Shown here one piece after another: positions 1-12,718 of a stretch of 64,000 nt of DNA (position 1 is the stretch's first letter; each line of letters starts with the position of its first letter). Source of the DNA: Ignelater luminosus. Taxonomy: Eukaryota > Arthropoda > Insecta > Coleoptera > Elateridae. The position numbers and the translations under genes were made by a program. The DNA is taken from contig VTPC01000791.1 of assembly GCA_011009095.1 (NCBI GenBank), positions 1 through 64,000 on the forward strand, read 5' to 3'. The notes beneath the pieces are model-generated. The model saw nothing but the letters and a program-made list of their open reading frames with translations. It searched no databases and had not been told where the DNA came from.

Positions 1-667
1 AAAAAAGATAGTTGCAGGAAACATTCACAGAAATTTCGAATTTTTTACGAGCTAATTTTGGTTGACTTTTGTTTTTTTCTAGAACCTATAATTTTCCGAA
101 AAATAAAAAAAATTCTGGGTAAAAGTTAGCACAACAAAATCCTTATCAACGGCAGTAATAAAATAAAAACTTTACATAAATTTCGAGCTATTTATGAGCT
201 GACCCTTACTACCGATGTTGATAAGAATTTTGTTCTGCTAAGTTTTGAACTAAAAAGGATCTTCTTCAATTTTCTGGAAAATGATAATGATTTCGATAAG
301 CTCGAAATTTTGATACCAAACTCGCCAGCTGTACATCTGTTGTTTCGTTTTTTGCTTACCGGGAAATCAAATTTTCATAAATTTTCCAAGTCGCTACGGG
401 TATAATAAAAATCAAAAGGTAGTAAGAGTCAGCTCGTAAATACCTCGAAATTCATGTAAAGTTTTTATTTTACTACCGCTGTTGATAAGGATTTTGTTGT
501 GCTAACTTTTAAACTAAGAACGATTTTCTTTAATTTTCTGGAAAATGACAATGATTTCAACCAGCTCGAAATTATGATGTCTCAGCTCGTAAAAAGCTCA
601 AGATTATTGTCTCAGCTCGCAGAAAGCTCAAAATTCTTGTAATAGTTTTCTGCAATTATCTTTTTTG
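1..667. mobile_element. Fold-back (inverted-repeat) element, cut by the window edge
   Basis: The first ~60 bases are the diverged reverse complement of the last ~60 (both outer ends carry AAAAAAGATA and TTTTTT-type termini). The segment at 118-187 is inverted relative to about 430-515. A further unit at about 213-315 lies in direct orientation to 472-577, so the repeat holds at least three copies of a ~70-100-base unit containing GTTGATAAG and TTTTGTTGTGCTAA. No coding potential was recognised. It is probably a non-autonomous fold-back repeat, and the left end may continue outside the window. Confidence 0.6.
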
Positions 668-2639
668 GTTACGATTTTCTTGTGCTTTCTCTATCCCTAT
701 AAGCTAGTCAAATCGTTTTTCCTCGTTTTCCGCTTTCCTTTTGATTTTTGAAACAGCTCGAAATTACTGTTGGATAGCTCGAAATTAGCTCGATTTGCTG
801 ATTCCCGGATTTGACTAGCTAACTTTATGGACCTAGAATAGGTCACAAAGCAAAATAAAATTTTCAAATATATTTGGGTCACTACGTGGGCATCCTCAGT
901 AAGCAATACAGTTATAGTTGGTCCTTGGATGACACCAGCACAAAGGTGTCTCCTTGCACTATTTTATTAATTATCACTTTAAGTCGATGGCTGCCGGCTT
1001 TGGTGCGATGACCTCGCCTCGCATTCACTTTTTTAATAACAAATGCTGTGGGTCGCTGCACCCCCTTGACTATCCTGTCTTCCCAGAACGCCTCTAATAA
1101 CTTCCGGACGCTTTCAAGATTGTCGTTAGCGTGTTCATTTTGCTTCGTGTTGCTTTTTATTTCAGTTTGTCTGGGCGAAGTAAAGCATACGTCGTTGTTA
1201 ATTTTTATTACATCTAATTTCCCCTGAAATCATTTCGAGAATGAAAAGCTTCATTCTAATTAAAAATCTAGCTCTCATTTTCTATTGAAATTATCTTTGA
1301 AAAACGACAACTTTAGCTGATTTGAGTTAGTCTTTCCAAATTCCTCGTCTGAGCTTGTTACTCCCATTTTCGATTGCCCAATGAGAAATTGTGTAACTCC
1401 TTTAAAATGCTAGTGGCAGATTTTCTGTCCCTGCAAGGGGGTTGTGTGTTTAGAAGCTCTCGACTCTCTGATTTTGGGAGATTTTTGCAGCAATTACCCT
1501 GCGAGATCTAATTTATGCCCGTCAACACAAACCAATTTTCGGATTCACCCGATAAGTTCACGGCGCGCCCCAGGTCATTTTAGCACCCACGATCCCGTAC
1601 AAGTGAACTTTGGAGGTAGCCGAGTGGTTTATTTGTTTACTCAACTAAGTGTGACTGTACCAGGAGTTATTCGATCCAATAGTCTGGAGCTCATAGTGGG
1701 TAACCTGAGGATTTGTAAACTTTGCATCGATCCCGCAGTTATACTAAAATTAAAGTGCGCAAATCGAATTAAATTATGTGTAATGCGCAACACTGTGCTA
1801 ATTACCTCATTACATCTTTTATAGTCAAAGCAAGTCCATACTTTTGTTAAAATACGAATTCCATTGTTTTTTCAAAGGTCGATCTGACCTATATCGATTT
1901 GTTGCATATTAGTTGTAAGCAGATTTTGCCTATCGTTCAACATTTTAGATTGTAAACAAAATCAGGGTTTATTGTGTAAACCGCTTGAATAATAATTTTG
2001 TGACTTGTATTAGGAATATTGTAATAACGTTAAAACAAGCAGTTTAAAACGCACAACGCAGAAAAACAACTCAGTTATTTATTTATTGGTTTTAAGTAAA
2101 TGATAATCTCGAGAAGTTCTATTTCTTGTATGTTGTAAAAAAAATATCAATTTAGAAGGCCGATAAGTTAATCGGGGCTCTTTTCGTGTATGTACTGATA
2201 AAACTTGTTTACTTGTTAATAACTGTTTGTCAGTTTGAATTCAAATTAAATTAAATTAAATCCGTTTACATTTTGTTTATTTTTTAAAATTTAATCTGTC
2301 TACATTAAAGGGGTCAGATCATTTCACTTATTCTTATACAATTAGTTTAGATACCGATACGAATCTACAAAGAGTGTTTCAGCTATCAAATTGTACCCAT
2401 TTTTCTTTTCTTTTGCTTTGGAGCATTTTTAGATAGGGATCTGCTGTAAACCACTAGGAGTTCGACAACCTCCGAGACTGCCATGCAGGTCTTGGAGCTC
2501 CTGATGTTTGGACGTTACCAAGTTACTATGTATGAAGCAAGCTGAATTCACTTCCGTTCACCGTAAAGAAAGTATGATCGAGAGTTTACTAGAACGTCCA
2601 TATAATGGGCTTATAATGAGGTTTTACTATTTAGACGAA
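668..2639. other. AT-rich stretch, nothing recognised
   Basis: Short open frames occur (for example 1444-1824 plus strand), but none shows a domain or motif I recognise. No inverted or tandem repeat stood out. Confidence 0.4.
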
Positions 2640-2735
2640 TGACTATCGTCACTGGCGCCCAGTGATTTCGATCCGTTTCCTTACTTACTTCCAGATTTAG
2701 CTGGGAAACTGTATACCAAACTAAAACATTCAAAT
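2640..2735 (+). pseudogene. Possible mariner transposase C-terminal scrap
   Basis: A short plus-strand frame from about 2649 reads LAPSDFDPFPYLL followed by LAGKLY. This resembles the 'DLAPSD-x-x-LFP...LAG-(K/R)' segment around the third catalytic aspartate of mariner transposases. Nothing upstream or downstream can be joined to it with confidence, and no terminal repeats were seen. It may be an old fragment or a chance match. Confidence 0.35.
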
Positions 2736-3235
2736 GCTAAACAAACAGATCTATTGTTCTCATACTCAAACTACATACAAACGGTTAATACTAGCTATAC
2801 AGGATGCAAGGCAAGAGGAGTGCAAGCAGATTGGGTTAAGAGCTTTGCGGAGTCGGTCAAGGTGCCTTATCTGGGAATTTAGGGAGAAGCCGGGAATGTT
2901 CCGAGCAATCCGATACAATCGCACTAAAGCCGGTTGGACACTTTCCTACAGCGACAATGCCCAAAAAATGTTCTTGTGGACTGCTCTAGGGCCAGCGGCA
3001 ACAATCAAACCACAAGTGAAAAGAAAACAAGACGGACTAGCGAATACGAAAAGCGGGGCCGCTACAAGTGAGGCAAACATTAGTGTGCGTCTCGCATCGT
3101 TAATGATTAATACAATTAATTTCAATACTTAGGTTAATTACAACAACTATTTAACGGTGGATAATATTCGTAACTTCGTTACAATAGTTAATTTTAATTG
3201 TAATTTTTAGTTTGAATTGCGAGTTATACGTAGTA
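2736..3235 (+). other. Unidentified 132-codon open frame and flank
   Basis: An open frame at 2734-3132 is slightly less AT-rich than its surroundings and rich in Arg and Lys. I recognise no domain. It has no visible splice context and could be part of an unidentified repeat or chance. The remaining sequence to 3235 holds nothing recognisable. Confidence 0.25.
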
Positions 3236-3379
3236 GTACACAGGTCATCCGGTAAGTCTTGTAGTTTTCTAAGAAACCGACTTCAATCCGTTCCTTGAAC
3301 TAGCGTTCGCAAAAACACATGTTCAGACAGGATTTTGCATAATCCATTGCGAAATACGCAGTGCACTAGTAGCAATTGT

Positions 3380-4115
3380 GCGGTACACATCCAAAATGGG
3401 AGGTTCAAATCTGGGTTATTATTCTCTATAACACGAGAACAATGTTATGAAGAAATGTCACGTGTAATGGGTAAAGTTGTTCCATCCCTCAGGACTATTC
3501 AGCGATGATGCAAGCAATTCGATAAGAATTTTTAATTTAGAAGGCGTTCCAAGACCAGATCGACGGAAGGGTGTAACCATTCCTTATAGGCAGATTCAAG
3601 AAAGTTTAGACATATGAACAGTGTAAGTAGAACATTTTACACAACATCACCATCTTTACATTCACATGAAAAAGTCACAAGAGTCGTGTTTGGATGTTTG
3701 AGGCTGACGATTATTCAACAATGTCCAGAAAAGCACGGTCTGTTAACAAAAGAATAATCGTCGTTTTCTCTAGTAAACGTGGAATTGCTTGTTTGACAAA
3801 CTTAAACAATTACGTGCCTGGCTATTGCATCATGATAATGCACCTGTGCATAGCGCTCAACAAATCACTGATTTGATAGTCTTCCGGCATTAGCGTATTG
3901 AGTCATCTTCCACATAGCCCTGATCTAGCTCCTTGCAACTTTGCACTCTTTCCTTATGCTAAAAATCACATGGAAGGGTGCAAGTTCTCACCGGAAACAC
4001 CTGCAACGAAATATGCGCAGCGATCCCTGAAGGAAAGTGGAAGAAATGGTTTGATGACTGGTTTGCGCGGAAAAACGAGTGATAAAACAAAATCAAGATT
4101 TTTGACATGCTAACA
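3380..4115 (+). pseudogene. Decayed mariner (DD34D-type) transposase
   Basis: Fragments of a mariner-family cut-and-paste transposase are spread over several frames. A frame at about 3694-3780 has the segment KARSVNKRIIVVF ending in SSKRGI, like the strand that precedes the second catalytic residue (usually 'KARQSRSKIKVMLIVFFDxxGI'). At 3819 another frame reads WLLHHDNAPVHSAQQ, the conserved box with the second aspartate. From 3898 a third frame reads LPHSPDLAPCNFALFP, in which the third aspartate of mariner ('DLAPCD') is replaced by Asn. Frameshifts and an internal deletion make it non-functional. Clear terminal inverted repeats were not found, so element limits are uncertain (roughly 3240-4270). 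Confidence 0.75.
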
Positions 4116-4270
4116 GCACCACATTATCTGTTAAAATCAAACTAGAAATCTCATATTTGTCTTATGGTGAATGAAGATCAATTTTAAAAATAATTTACAA
4201 TGACAGAGCGAAAGATAATGAAGATTCCTTTGATAAACGGCTAGTTATTGAAAAATAAAATTTAATAAAA

Positions 4271-7200
4271 GGAAGTCTGACAATATATGCTATGTATTGG
4301 ATTTATTTAATAAGACCTGAGAAATTTTAAGTTGCGTGGAGAAAATTGTAGGCGACTAAAATAGCCAGAATAGTACTAAAAAAGAAGGCAATTTCAATCT
4401 CAGTCGACGAAGAACACCTCAAAAAGCAGTGGAAAGCTAATAGTATATCACGCAAGTAAAACATATGGCACAAGGCAGAGCAAAATGAGTATAATTTATC
4501 GAAGCCGAATGTTCCACTTGGACAACTGAAAGAGAATTGAAAATGATTCGAGTGTAGTTGTAAAGATGCTAGGTAGTTAAAGTTTAACAATAAGAAATAG
4601 ATTAATTCAAATTATAACTTAATCAAGCAATAAATATAAGAAACTTAAATTGTTTACGTCGGCGATAACAAAAGAATTACGAATGTTTTCAAGATAAATA
4701 TTCAAATACCTACATTAAAAGTTTAATGACAAAACCGATTTTTCGATATCGAAGAATTATAGAAATCGCTACATTAGACTTCAGTGAAGAAGTGCATGCA
4801 AAATTAATATAACAGGATAAAGGACAAATGTTATTTAAATACAATTGAGGGGTGCTAGTTGGATTCATCATGTTTAAACCAAACTATTCGAACAGCTATT
4901 GAAAAATAAATTATCTTCTTTCAACAATAGTCCTGTGCTCCGGGGCATGAAAAATGCGTGGTGCCCCACTATGTAATTTACGCATATTACAATGAAGCTT
5001 GTCGATTTACAAAAGACGGATTAAACGAACGGTTCGATGGATAAAATGCAATTTCGCATCGTTCGATAACTATGAACTCCTCTTTCAATTCAGAATACAT
5101 AGTCAAGTAGGATAACAACCCGATTCAACAAGGTTTATCCATCTTTCCAGTGGGGGTTCAGAGGAATTCTGCATTTTAAAGCACCTATAATGGTTTAAAA
5201 CGGAGGACAAAAAGCGAATCAAAAACTGGTAGGTATTCAAACAAGTAGGGCGCATATATTGTAACTGTATGAGAACCGAACGGACATTCAGTCTGGGTAA
5301 TTTTGTTTCCAGATTTGGAAATGCAAAAGGGAACTATAAATTCAAGATGTCACTGGACTGAAACAAGTTTCCTTATATGGCATAAATCTATACGGATAAA
5401 CAGATTAAATGCAGTGGAACTAATCTTAGACAATCTGCAGAATGAGTTTTTCTTTGTTTTTTCTTGTTTTAATTTAAAAAAACTGACAAGTAGGTACGTA
5501 GGAATGTTGCTGCTGAATGAACAGACGCGACCTAAAAACCTACCGCCGATTCTAAATAAATTCGTATTTTTCTGGTTTTTGTTTATCTGGCCATTCCTAT
5601 AAAAGAAATGTGTCGCCAACCTACTAATGTCGTTTTAGTATAGGATTTAGAAGTGTATTTATGTTTTTATTGTCTACAATCAGTTCTTTTATTAATTACC
5701 TATTATTAGAGATCACGTTTAGTTATTTTACCAAACCATAAATGTAGTTATCGCTATAAAATTTACTTCTAGAAAACAAAAGAGAAAGAAAAATAAAAAG
5801 TGGTACTGTTTACTCGACTATTTGATTAGCGAAAAGTTTCGCTATAAATGCGGAAATAAAGAACAGAATCTCTACGGACCAAATAACATTTGAGCCATAA
5901 CAGAAACGATATTGATCTAAATTGTATTTAGTAAACATGAGTTAACAAAACATTTACATTAGATGCTTTTTAATTAATTATACTACAAAGACCAATCACT
6001 AGTTACGTAATAACATTTGTTTGTAAGGTTTCTGACTAAATTTCTACCAAAATTCGTAAAAACTAAGCTTAAATATTTGACAACGTTGTAACTGTATTCA
6101 TGCTTTAAAAGTGTCAAGCCTTTATAGTTTAAACTTTGAAGTAATCGTGTGACAAGCATTTTGCTACAAGGGAAATAAAGAGAAACCAACCTTTGCAGAA
6201 TACAAAGAAGAAGACTTTTTGTCTAACCTGCTGTAGCAGCGTAGCACTGGTAGTTTTGGTATTCCAATAGGCCAGTACGTTTAACAAAACCTATTCTTCG
6301 AAATTCAGGTGAAGATATATGACATCACATCTAAACTTGTGAAGATTCTACAGTAAAAAACAAACGTCTATTATCATTGTGAAATTTTAATAAAAATTGC
6401 TTAATCTACAATAACATAAAAACAACATAATAACCTTCAACATTGTCTTTCGGCAATGCTGTACAAAACTATCTATTACATTATGCAGCATCTGCTCCGG
6501 TGTTCTGCGAATTTCAACCTCTACATTCTTTTGAAAACTTCAAGAGTTCTTGTCCCGTTTTCATATCTCCTGTGCTTAAGGTAACCTCAAAGAAAAATTG
6601 GATATAGTTAGAATGGGCAATCTCGTTGGTCACGGCATATCTCCGCTCCGTGAATTCAACGGTCTAGAAAATTATCTACACAAAATACGCTCATTTTGAA
6701 ATGTCAAAATACACTGATAAACAATTCCAAAGTCTACTTTATTATACAATATGAATAAATTATCTCGTGACAGCTAGGTAGGCAACCCATTTTGCACATG
6801 CGTGCATTATACTTTGCGTTGCTATTAAAAATACTTAACATCTTTAATCTCTATTTATTTGAAAGAATCTCTAAATAACCCGAGATAAACTAAAAGCTTA
6901 CGGAATAATTAATCATGCAATGCGTGTAACCTACCTATCTGTTACGCAACAATTAATTCGTACTATATAAACACAACATCATAGATAGTCTTTGCTACTT
7001 TACTTTTTTACCACGGCTTGAAAATAATAACAGGCATTTGACTCTCACTGTATAAAGTTGTGCTTTGTAGGATTTCACATTGGTGTTTACATTTGCTGGA
7101 AAAAGCTATCGAAATCAGATGGTAAAAGTAGATGGAGTCCCAGATATTTCTGTAAACACAATCGAAAAGATTGATCTGATTTCTGTTCATAGGTCAATTG

Positions 7201-7310
7201 TAAATGGCAATAAGGTTAAATAAGGTTGATATCAAGTTTCAAAATTATATCTGTATATGCATGAGCAAATGGGGTCTGCAGAGCTAAAAGTAAAGCAATA
7301 TGTAGTCACA
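4271..7310. other. AT-rich stretch, nothing recognised
   Basis: Only short open frames without recognisable motifs occur. No long inverted repeat or transposase motif was seen by eye. Confidence 0.4.
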
Positions 7311-7317
7311 AGGTGAA

Positions 7318-7640
7318 ACTCCTATTTGATTATGCTAGAGAGACTGTTGGAAATTAAAGTTCCATTTTTAGCTGCTATTACATCACTCGCTCACACTTCT
7401 CAGTGGAAGATAATACCAGAATGTGTCCCAATTCTTAAGCCTCTAGAGGATCTTACGAATATATCCTAGGCCGAAAAAAACCCAACTATGCCTATGGTGA
7501 TTTCGTTAACAAGGGCAGGACAACGTCTACGAAAAGCGTTGATAGAAATTGTTGCTAGACCGTTAGCAATCTTAGAAACAAATAAGGTGGTCGCCATATC
7601 TTCCAACGCACACCAACTATTGTTAGGGACAGTAGCGTCG
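7318..7640 (+). pseudogene. hAT-family transposase scrap (ZBED-like middle region)
   Basis: The plus strand encodes a run resembling the central part of BED-finger hAT transposases. It starts with MLERLLEIKVPF at about 7333, continues into WKIIPECVPILKPLED, then an in-frame stop, then PTMPMVISL. In intact relatives this is the helix-rich insertion region ('W-x-x-(I/L)-x-x-(V/L)-x-x-(V/L)LKPFE-x-x-T...YPT-(I/L)-x-x-V-(I/L)-P'). The BED finger, the catalytic core and the dimerisation domain are absent. Terminal repeats are not visible. Confidence 0.65.
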
Positions 7641-8638
7641 AATCGAATAATGCGGAATATTTAAGAATGGAATTTTGCAAAGTAACAATTATTGAAAATT
7701 ACAAGACCAGGGCTAATTAGCGTAAATAAAAATGAATGGATAAAATAGAAGCAAGCATAAAATCGTTAACCCTAATATAAGACGACCATAGTCAACTAGC
7801 TGCAAAGATTAAGGTTACCTGTTGAACAAACTTCAGGATTTTACCGGAAGCTTGAGTTTATGTATTGCCGAGATTGCAGTGACATAATAACAAATAACAA
7901 ACTAGGTAACACAGAAAAATAACAATTCTGCAAAATATACAAATATAACAATTTTACGAGTATCACACTTTTACTATACTTAATAGTATTTTTATGAAGT
8001 AACTTGGTACACTCCTTTATATTGCGTGAACCAGAATTTGCAACTTGCGCATTCTTTCCTTTATGAAATGCAATATTTGTAATGTGGGTGTTTTGAAATG
8101 ACCAACAATTTTTTTATTGAAATTAAATTATTTGATATCATTTTAGAAAAATTAGAATTATGAGAGCTTTGTTTTAGAAAGAAAACCCTATTTTATTTTG
8201 GAATAAAAATAGTAAATTTCAAAATTAAACACCTGTAAATTTTTTTCTTAATAATAAAGAATTAAATAAAATGGAAATATTATACCCTGCGACCGACTTA
8301 ATACAAGAAAAATAATCAACGTCCGTCGCCAAGCCTAACAATTAATAAAACTGATTAACAAAAAAAAACTAATTGATGATAACAATCTCTAGCCGTCCAT
8401 ACGCAAACAGAAGCCAAAAGATGATATCTTACAACAGGAAAACTATAGAAACTACAACCGCACAGACAAAGCAGTGAATCACAGGATGCCGATTATGTAA
8501 CTAGATAGGTATTCGCTTAGTCTTAGTATATTTTATATTTCTATTTTAAAAATCGTTGTTATTTTACAGATCTACTTCTGGTTATTTTTGTTGCATTTGC
8601 TACTGATAAAGTAGGTTGCAATCTTTAGGTATATTGCG
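7641..8638. other. AT-rich stretch, nothing recognised
   Basis: No coding motif or repeat structure was recognised. Confidence 0.35.
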
Positions 8639-8748
8639 GGCTTATAGGTATTTAAGTAAACCGCGAGAATGCTGTATTCAAACATATTTTATACACTCAA
8701 ATCGCTTAGTATATCCTCTGTAAGTTTTCAGTTTTAATAAACAATTAC
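8639..8748. repeat. Direct repeat copy 1, possible LTR fragment
   Basis: About 110 bases from GGCTTATAGGTATTTAAGT to the end of a TTTTAATAAACAATTA stretch recur in the same orientation at about 10900-11010 with roughly one mismatch in six. An AATAAA lies near the 3' end, as in the R region of many LTRs. An aspartic-protease relic sits between the copies, so they may be remnants of the two LTRs of one retrotransposon. No primer-binding site was identified. Confidence 0.5.
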
Positions 8749-9410
8749 AAGTAGGATAGTACAAGATATCAAGTCCGTGTACACTACAATTTTCATTAAG
8801 ATCTCTGCACAAGTAGGAGTAGGTATATAATTAACACAAAGTTAATTTCCCAAATAAATCAACTACACAAATACGAAAACTCGACGCGACTAACTTAAAA
8901 AGTATTTCAAGCAAATCGAAGTTGCTTGAGACATAGTTGTAGAATGTGATTAAAGGTGCTAATACTCTGATGACGCCTAGATAGAATCTCTACTTGAAAC
9001 TGCCACGACGGCATCGAAGATGACCATTGTCGTCATGATGGTGTAAATAAGAATGCTCGAATTGTCATTCCTACGTCCGAACCCACAGCCAACTTCTTAG
9101 AACATTTATCCCTAGCAACAACGATACAAAAAAAAAAGTTAATAAACAGCGACATAAACGAACTAACATATAACAAACCGTAATATGAGACTACGAATTC
9201 CCTATCATCGCTTAGAAGTCAATGAATACTAGTCTGAACAGGAGCATGTACCAGAAGGAGAGAACGATCTCCCAATTAAAATCTTTCGGAAGCTGGTGAC
9301 TTTTGACTTTTGGCATTCACAAGAACTAATGACAACAAGCAACGCGTTCGTGGGACAACCTAAATACCTCTGAGCAGCTTTAACCGAAATATCTTTCCTC
9401 CATACAGCTT
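8749..9410. other. Possible retroelement interior, unrecognised
   Basis: It lies between a putative LTR fragment and the protease relic, where gag would be expected. I could not recognise gag or zinc-knuckle motifs here. Confidence 0.3.
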
Positions 9411-9413
9411 CTG

Positions 9414-9610
9414 GAAAGTAACTTGAAACTAGTTATCGATACGGGATCAACAAAGTCCTTGATCACTAAAGAACTATAGGACGCCTGGCCAGGAAGAAGT
9501 ATTCAAAAAACCTTTTCGCACAAAAAATTGCAAACTGGACATCAATGTACATACAACCAGGCCATAATGACAGGCTTACCATCTGTTAAAACATGTGTTT
9601 CACGTATTCA
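9414..9610 (+). pseudogene. Retroviral-type aspartic protease relic of an LTR retrotransposon
   Basis: A plus-strand frame beginning near 9414 reads LESNLKLVIDTGSTKSLITK. The core VIDTGSTKSLI matches the active-site loop (hydrophobic-hydrophobic-D-T-G-(S/A)) of retropepsins from LTR retrotransposons. A stop follows six codons after the DTG loop region, and the frame then stays open for some 50 codons. It is flanked by the ~110-base direct repeats at 8639 and 10900. Ty3/gypsy is the likely superfamily, but the protease alone does not prove it. Confidence 0.55.
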
Positions 9611-9659
9611 GTTTTAGTAAAAACAGCAACGGTCTCATACGGTTGAATTTACTACAAGA

Positions 9660-10178
9660 GTTTAGCGTAACCGTTGATTTGAGACGTAGACAATTGATAA
9701 CGATGGAGAAAAAGAACCATAACGCCAGATCGTAAAGAACAAAGGAACGTACGATTGCCTACAACCATGAAGAATAGTAATGGTATCTTGGATAAACACG
9801 AAATCCGCAAAGAGGTCATAGCGGCAAAGCGTATTTCTTGACGAATTCTTGCTTTTAAATCTTCTAAATTCACTGGCCGTATATCTCCAGAACTTATTGA
9901 CAATATTCAAAGAGAATATTCGTCGTCTTGGCTACTGTCAGTTGCCAACGGTGCACAATTTGAACATTTAATTTAGTTGTCTTTTGAATTTTGCATTACC
10001 AGTAAATTTAATTATTGTGAAGTTTTGAGGTCGTTTTTCTTCAAAATTTTCTTATGTGACCTATAACCATAATTACCTTACCGTATGTTAAAAATGTGCT
10101 CTTTTAAGTTCTGCAATAAAATATAGGGGTTGCCATTAAGAAAAATTTGATGACGTCATACCTGCTATATGACTCACC
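9660..10178 (+). pseudogene. C-terminal tail of a DD41D Tc1/mariner-type transposase, partly inverted
   Basis: From about 9890 the plus strand reads SPELIDNIQREY and ends NGAQFEHLI-stop (near 9978), which is the usual C-terminus of insect DD41D transposases. The segment that should come just before it (NLEDLKARIRQEI) is present immediately upstream but on the minus strand (about 9835-9880), so the gene tail carries a local inversion. About 190 bases after the stop the sequence CACCCTGTATA (near 10167-10178) matches the right terminus typical of this group. The catalytic domain is missing. Confidence 0.6.
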
Positions 10179-10899
10179 CTGTATAAATATTTTCTGTTTA
10201 AAAAAAATGCGCATTTAAAAATAAAAATTAAACGGTCCCGAGCGTTTTTGCTAAAAGTTCGTTCCTGAATTTTTAAAGAATTTATGCACTACTTTACGAA
10301 AGCACTGTATATTAAATCTATATTATAATCTACAGTTAATTCTACACATGCATATACCTATATATTTTGTCATTATTATATTGTTTCCGCGGTTTGATAT
10401 TCGTCGTTCAATTAGCGAATGTCAGAGCAAATGGTTGCATTTTATTGTTCGTTAGTTTTGTGTAAAATTTTGGTAAATTCCCTTGAAGAGTCTGAAGGTA
10501 AAAAATTGAAACTTTTCATCAAATTACTACCTCATATTAAAAATATTGGAATTTTTTTATAGAGAAATATCTTTTGTGTAATTAATATCGTCTTGAATTA
10601 ATATCGATTCTTTTATCAAACTATCAGGGACATCCCGAGAGATGCAAAACCTTGGGAGAATTTTGTTGAAATTCCAGAAATCACAAAATCTTTGAGGTCT
10701 TCAAGGTTAGAAATTCTTCGATTCGCAATATTGGAACTTTTCATTCCAGGATAAATTAGCACTTGTATACGGAGGGGCCCTTTTAAGGTAATTATTTGCA
10801 TCTGGTCTCCAATTACGCCTTCAACAACTTGTGGTAATTATAATTGCACGTACATACCGGTTAATGGTTTGTCAATTACCTGTGACCCTAGAAGATAAG

Positions 10900-11010
10900 C
10901 TGGCTTGTATTTAAGTAAAACGTGAGTATGCTGTATTCAGATATATTTTACACGCTGAATCGTTGTAGTACATATTATTCTCTGTAATTTTTCCGTCTTA
11001 ATAAATAATT
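10900..11010. repeat. Direct repeat copy 2, possible LTR fragment
   Basis: Second copy of the ~110-base repeat at 8639-8748, in the same orientation. It ends in a TCTTAATAAATAATTA stretch. The sequences upstream of the two copies are not alike, so if these are LTRs both are truncated at the 5' side. Confidence 0.5.
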
Positions 11011-12715
11011 AATTAAAAATATTTTTAATTTTTTTTGGAAATTTTTCTTCGATGCATATTTTCGGTATCAAGTATGACGCCAGATTGGAATAACACCAGT
11101 TTTTCGCTTCTACATTCGTATTTATAATCGTTCTGTTTTAGTCGGAAAAATCCGCATTTTTTTCAGGGAACAATCATAAAATCTGTACATCCCTCGTGCA
11201 ATATAAAAACATCAATTGCCGTTGTTCTTTCCGTTAATCAATCTGATAAAATGCGTCAGCGACCATGTTATTTTGCTGTAAAGCACTTTGGCGTTATCTA
11301 ATGATAATTCATGGCATGTAGTACTTATCCTATAAAAAAAACTCTGGATTTCAACATAGACGAGCACCCAATATGTGGAAAAACTGGAGTAAGTTTCATT
11401 AATAATTTTTATTTCAACTTGGATTTTTAGATTAAGAGAGCAAGAAATACATGAACAGACAGACATAATTGTGTATTGCACTGTCAAAATCAATTACTTA
11501 TAAGGTTTAATAAATTTAATAAACCGACCAGACGTAAGTTCACTATTCAAAAGTAGAATAGCATAAATAATATGTCAACACTAATAACACAATACCTATA
11601 CTTTTAGAATTGAAAGTAAGGTACATTATGCAACACGACGGGTGTTCACAATTACTTCCAAAAATCTCAATGTACTTTTGCCGAAACGCACGAACGTCAG
11701 TCACGTGGATGGCACGTGCCGTGGATATGTTGGTTATAATGAAAATTATTGTTCTTTGGTTTAACAAATAATGGGCTTTGTTTTTTTATCATTAAATGTA
11801 GATTAGTATTTTCTCTTGTTAACTCGGAATCAAGACAAATTAGAATATTACGATAATCGTCAATCGAACAGAGGGGGTTACTTTACTATACTGCTTCCAA
11901 TATTTTTCCTTCTAGAATGAGTATGGTAGTGGTATACAACTATTGGAAGCTACATTAAAAAAATCTGTAATAAGATATATAAATGAAGAGCATTAGTACT
12001 ATTTGTAAATCAGTTTAACGTAAATTGTAAATGCAACAGGATAAATTAATACAAATTTCTCTTGATAAAATGTGGGTAGCAAATGGATCTTAAACAAAAT
12101 AAACACAATAAACTGCTGTATTTATACATGCCTATTTACCGACATTAGTCAGAAAGTGGCACGTTAGCAAAAACCATAAAAATGACAATAAATCATGTTC
12201 CATATACACACACATTATTACAATGTGTACACACTACATACACAAACCCTATTTTTAAACCAAATGGATCCATGGGTTTATTCGCGCCCTCCTTTTACTA
12301 TCAAACACACACAATGAACTACAACATGTGGGAGTTGGAACTATGTAGAAAATTTAATATCCCTTTGGCATGATTACAGTTTATTATAGCCATAGGATAA
12401 AGGAAACTGTTCAGTGCATCAGCTGGATGGAATGAAACACTTTTAACATGTAAAAGTTAATCTATGTTTATGTACATAGATATGTTCGAAGTTCGCCAAT
12501 GATAATGCAATTAGTCGTTTGATATAATTTTTTACATTAATTAGAGCAAATATTAATTTATTGCTCGGTTTAATTTCGATATTAAACCTATAAATAAATA
12601 AAAACGGATCAGAAATGTATAATTTTTATTACGTAATACAAGCTTAATATTTCCCACTAGTTTCCTTGAGCTAAAATTCATAATTGTTAATATAAGTTCT
12701 CGGTGGTTTCTTGGC
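11011..12715. other. AT-rich stretch, nothing recognised
   Basis: Short open frames only. No motif or repeat was recognised. Confidence 0.35.
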
Positions 12716-12718
12716 GGA

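Noticed and set aside
1614-1685. tRNA-like A box (GTAGCCGAGTGG) followed by a B-box-like GTTATTCGATCC
   Set aside because: The segment does not fold into a cloverleaf by eye (no acceptor-stem complementarity), and no SINE-like tail follows. Probably chance.
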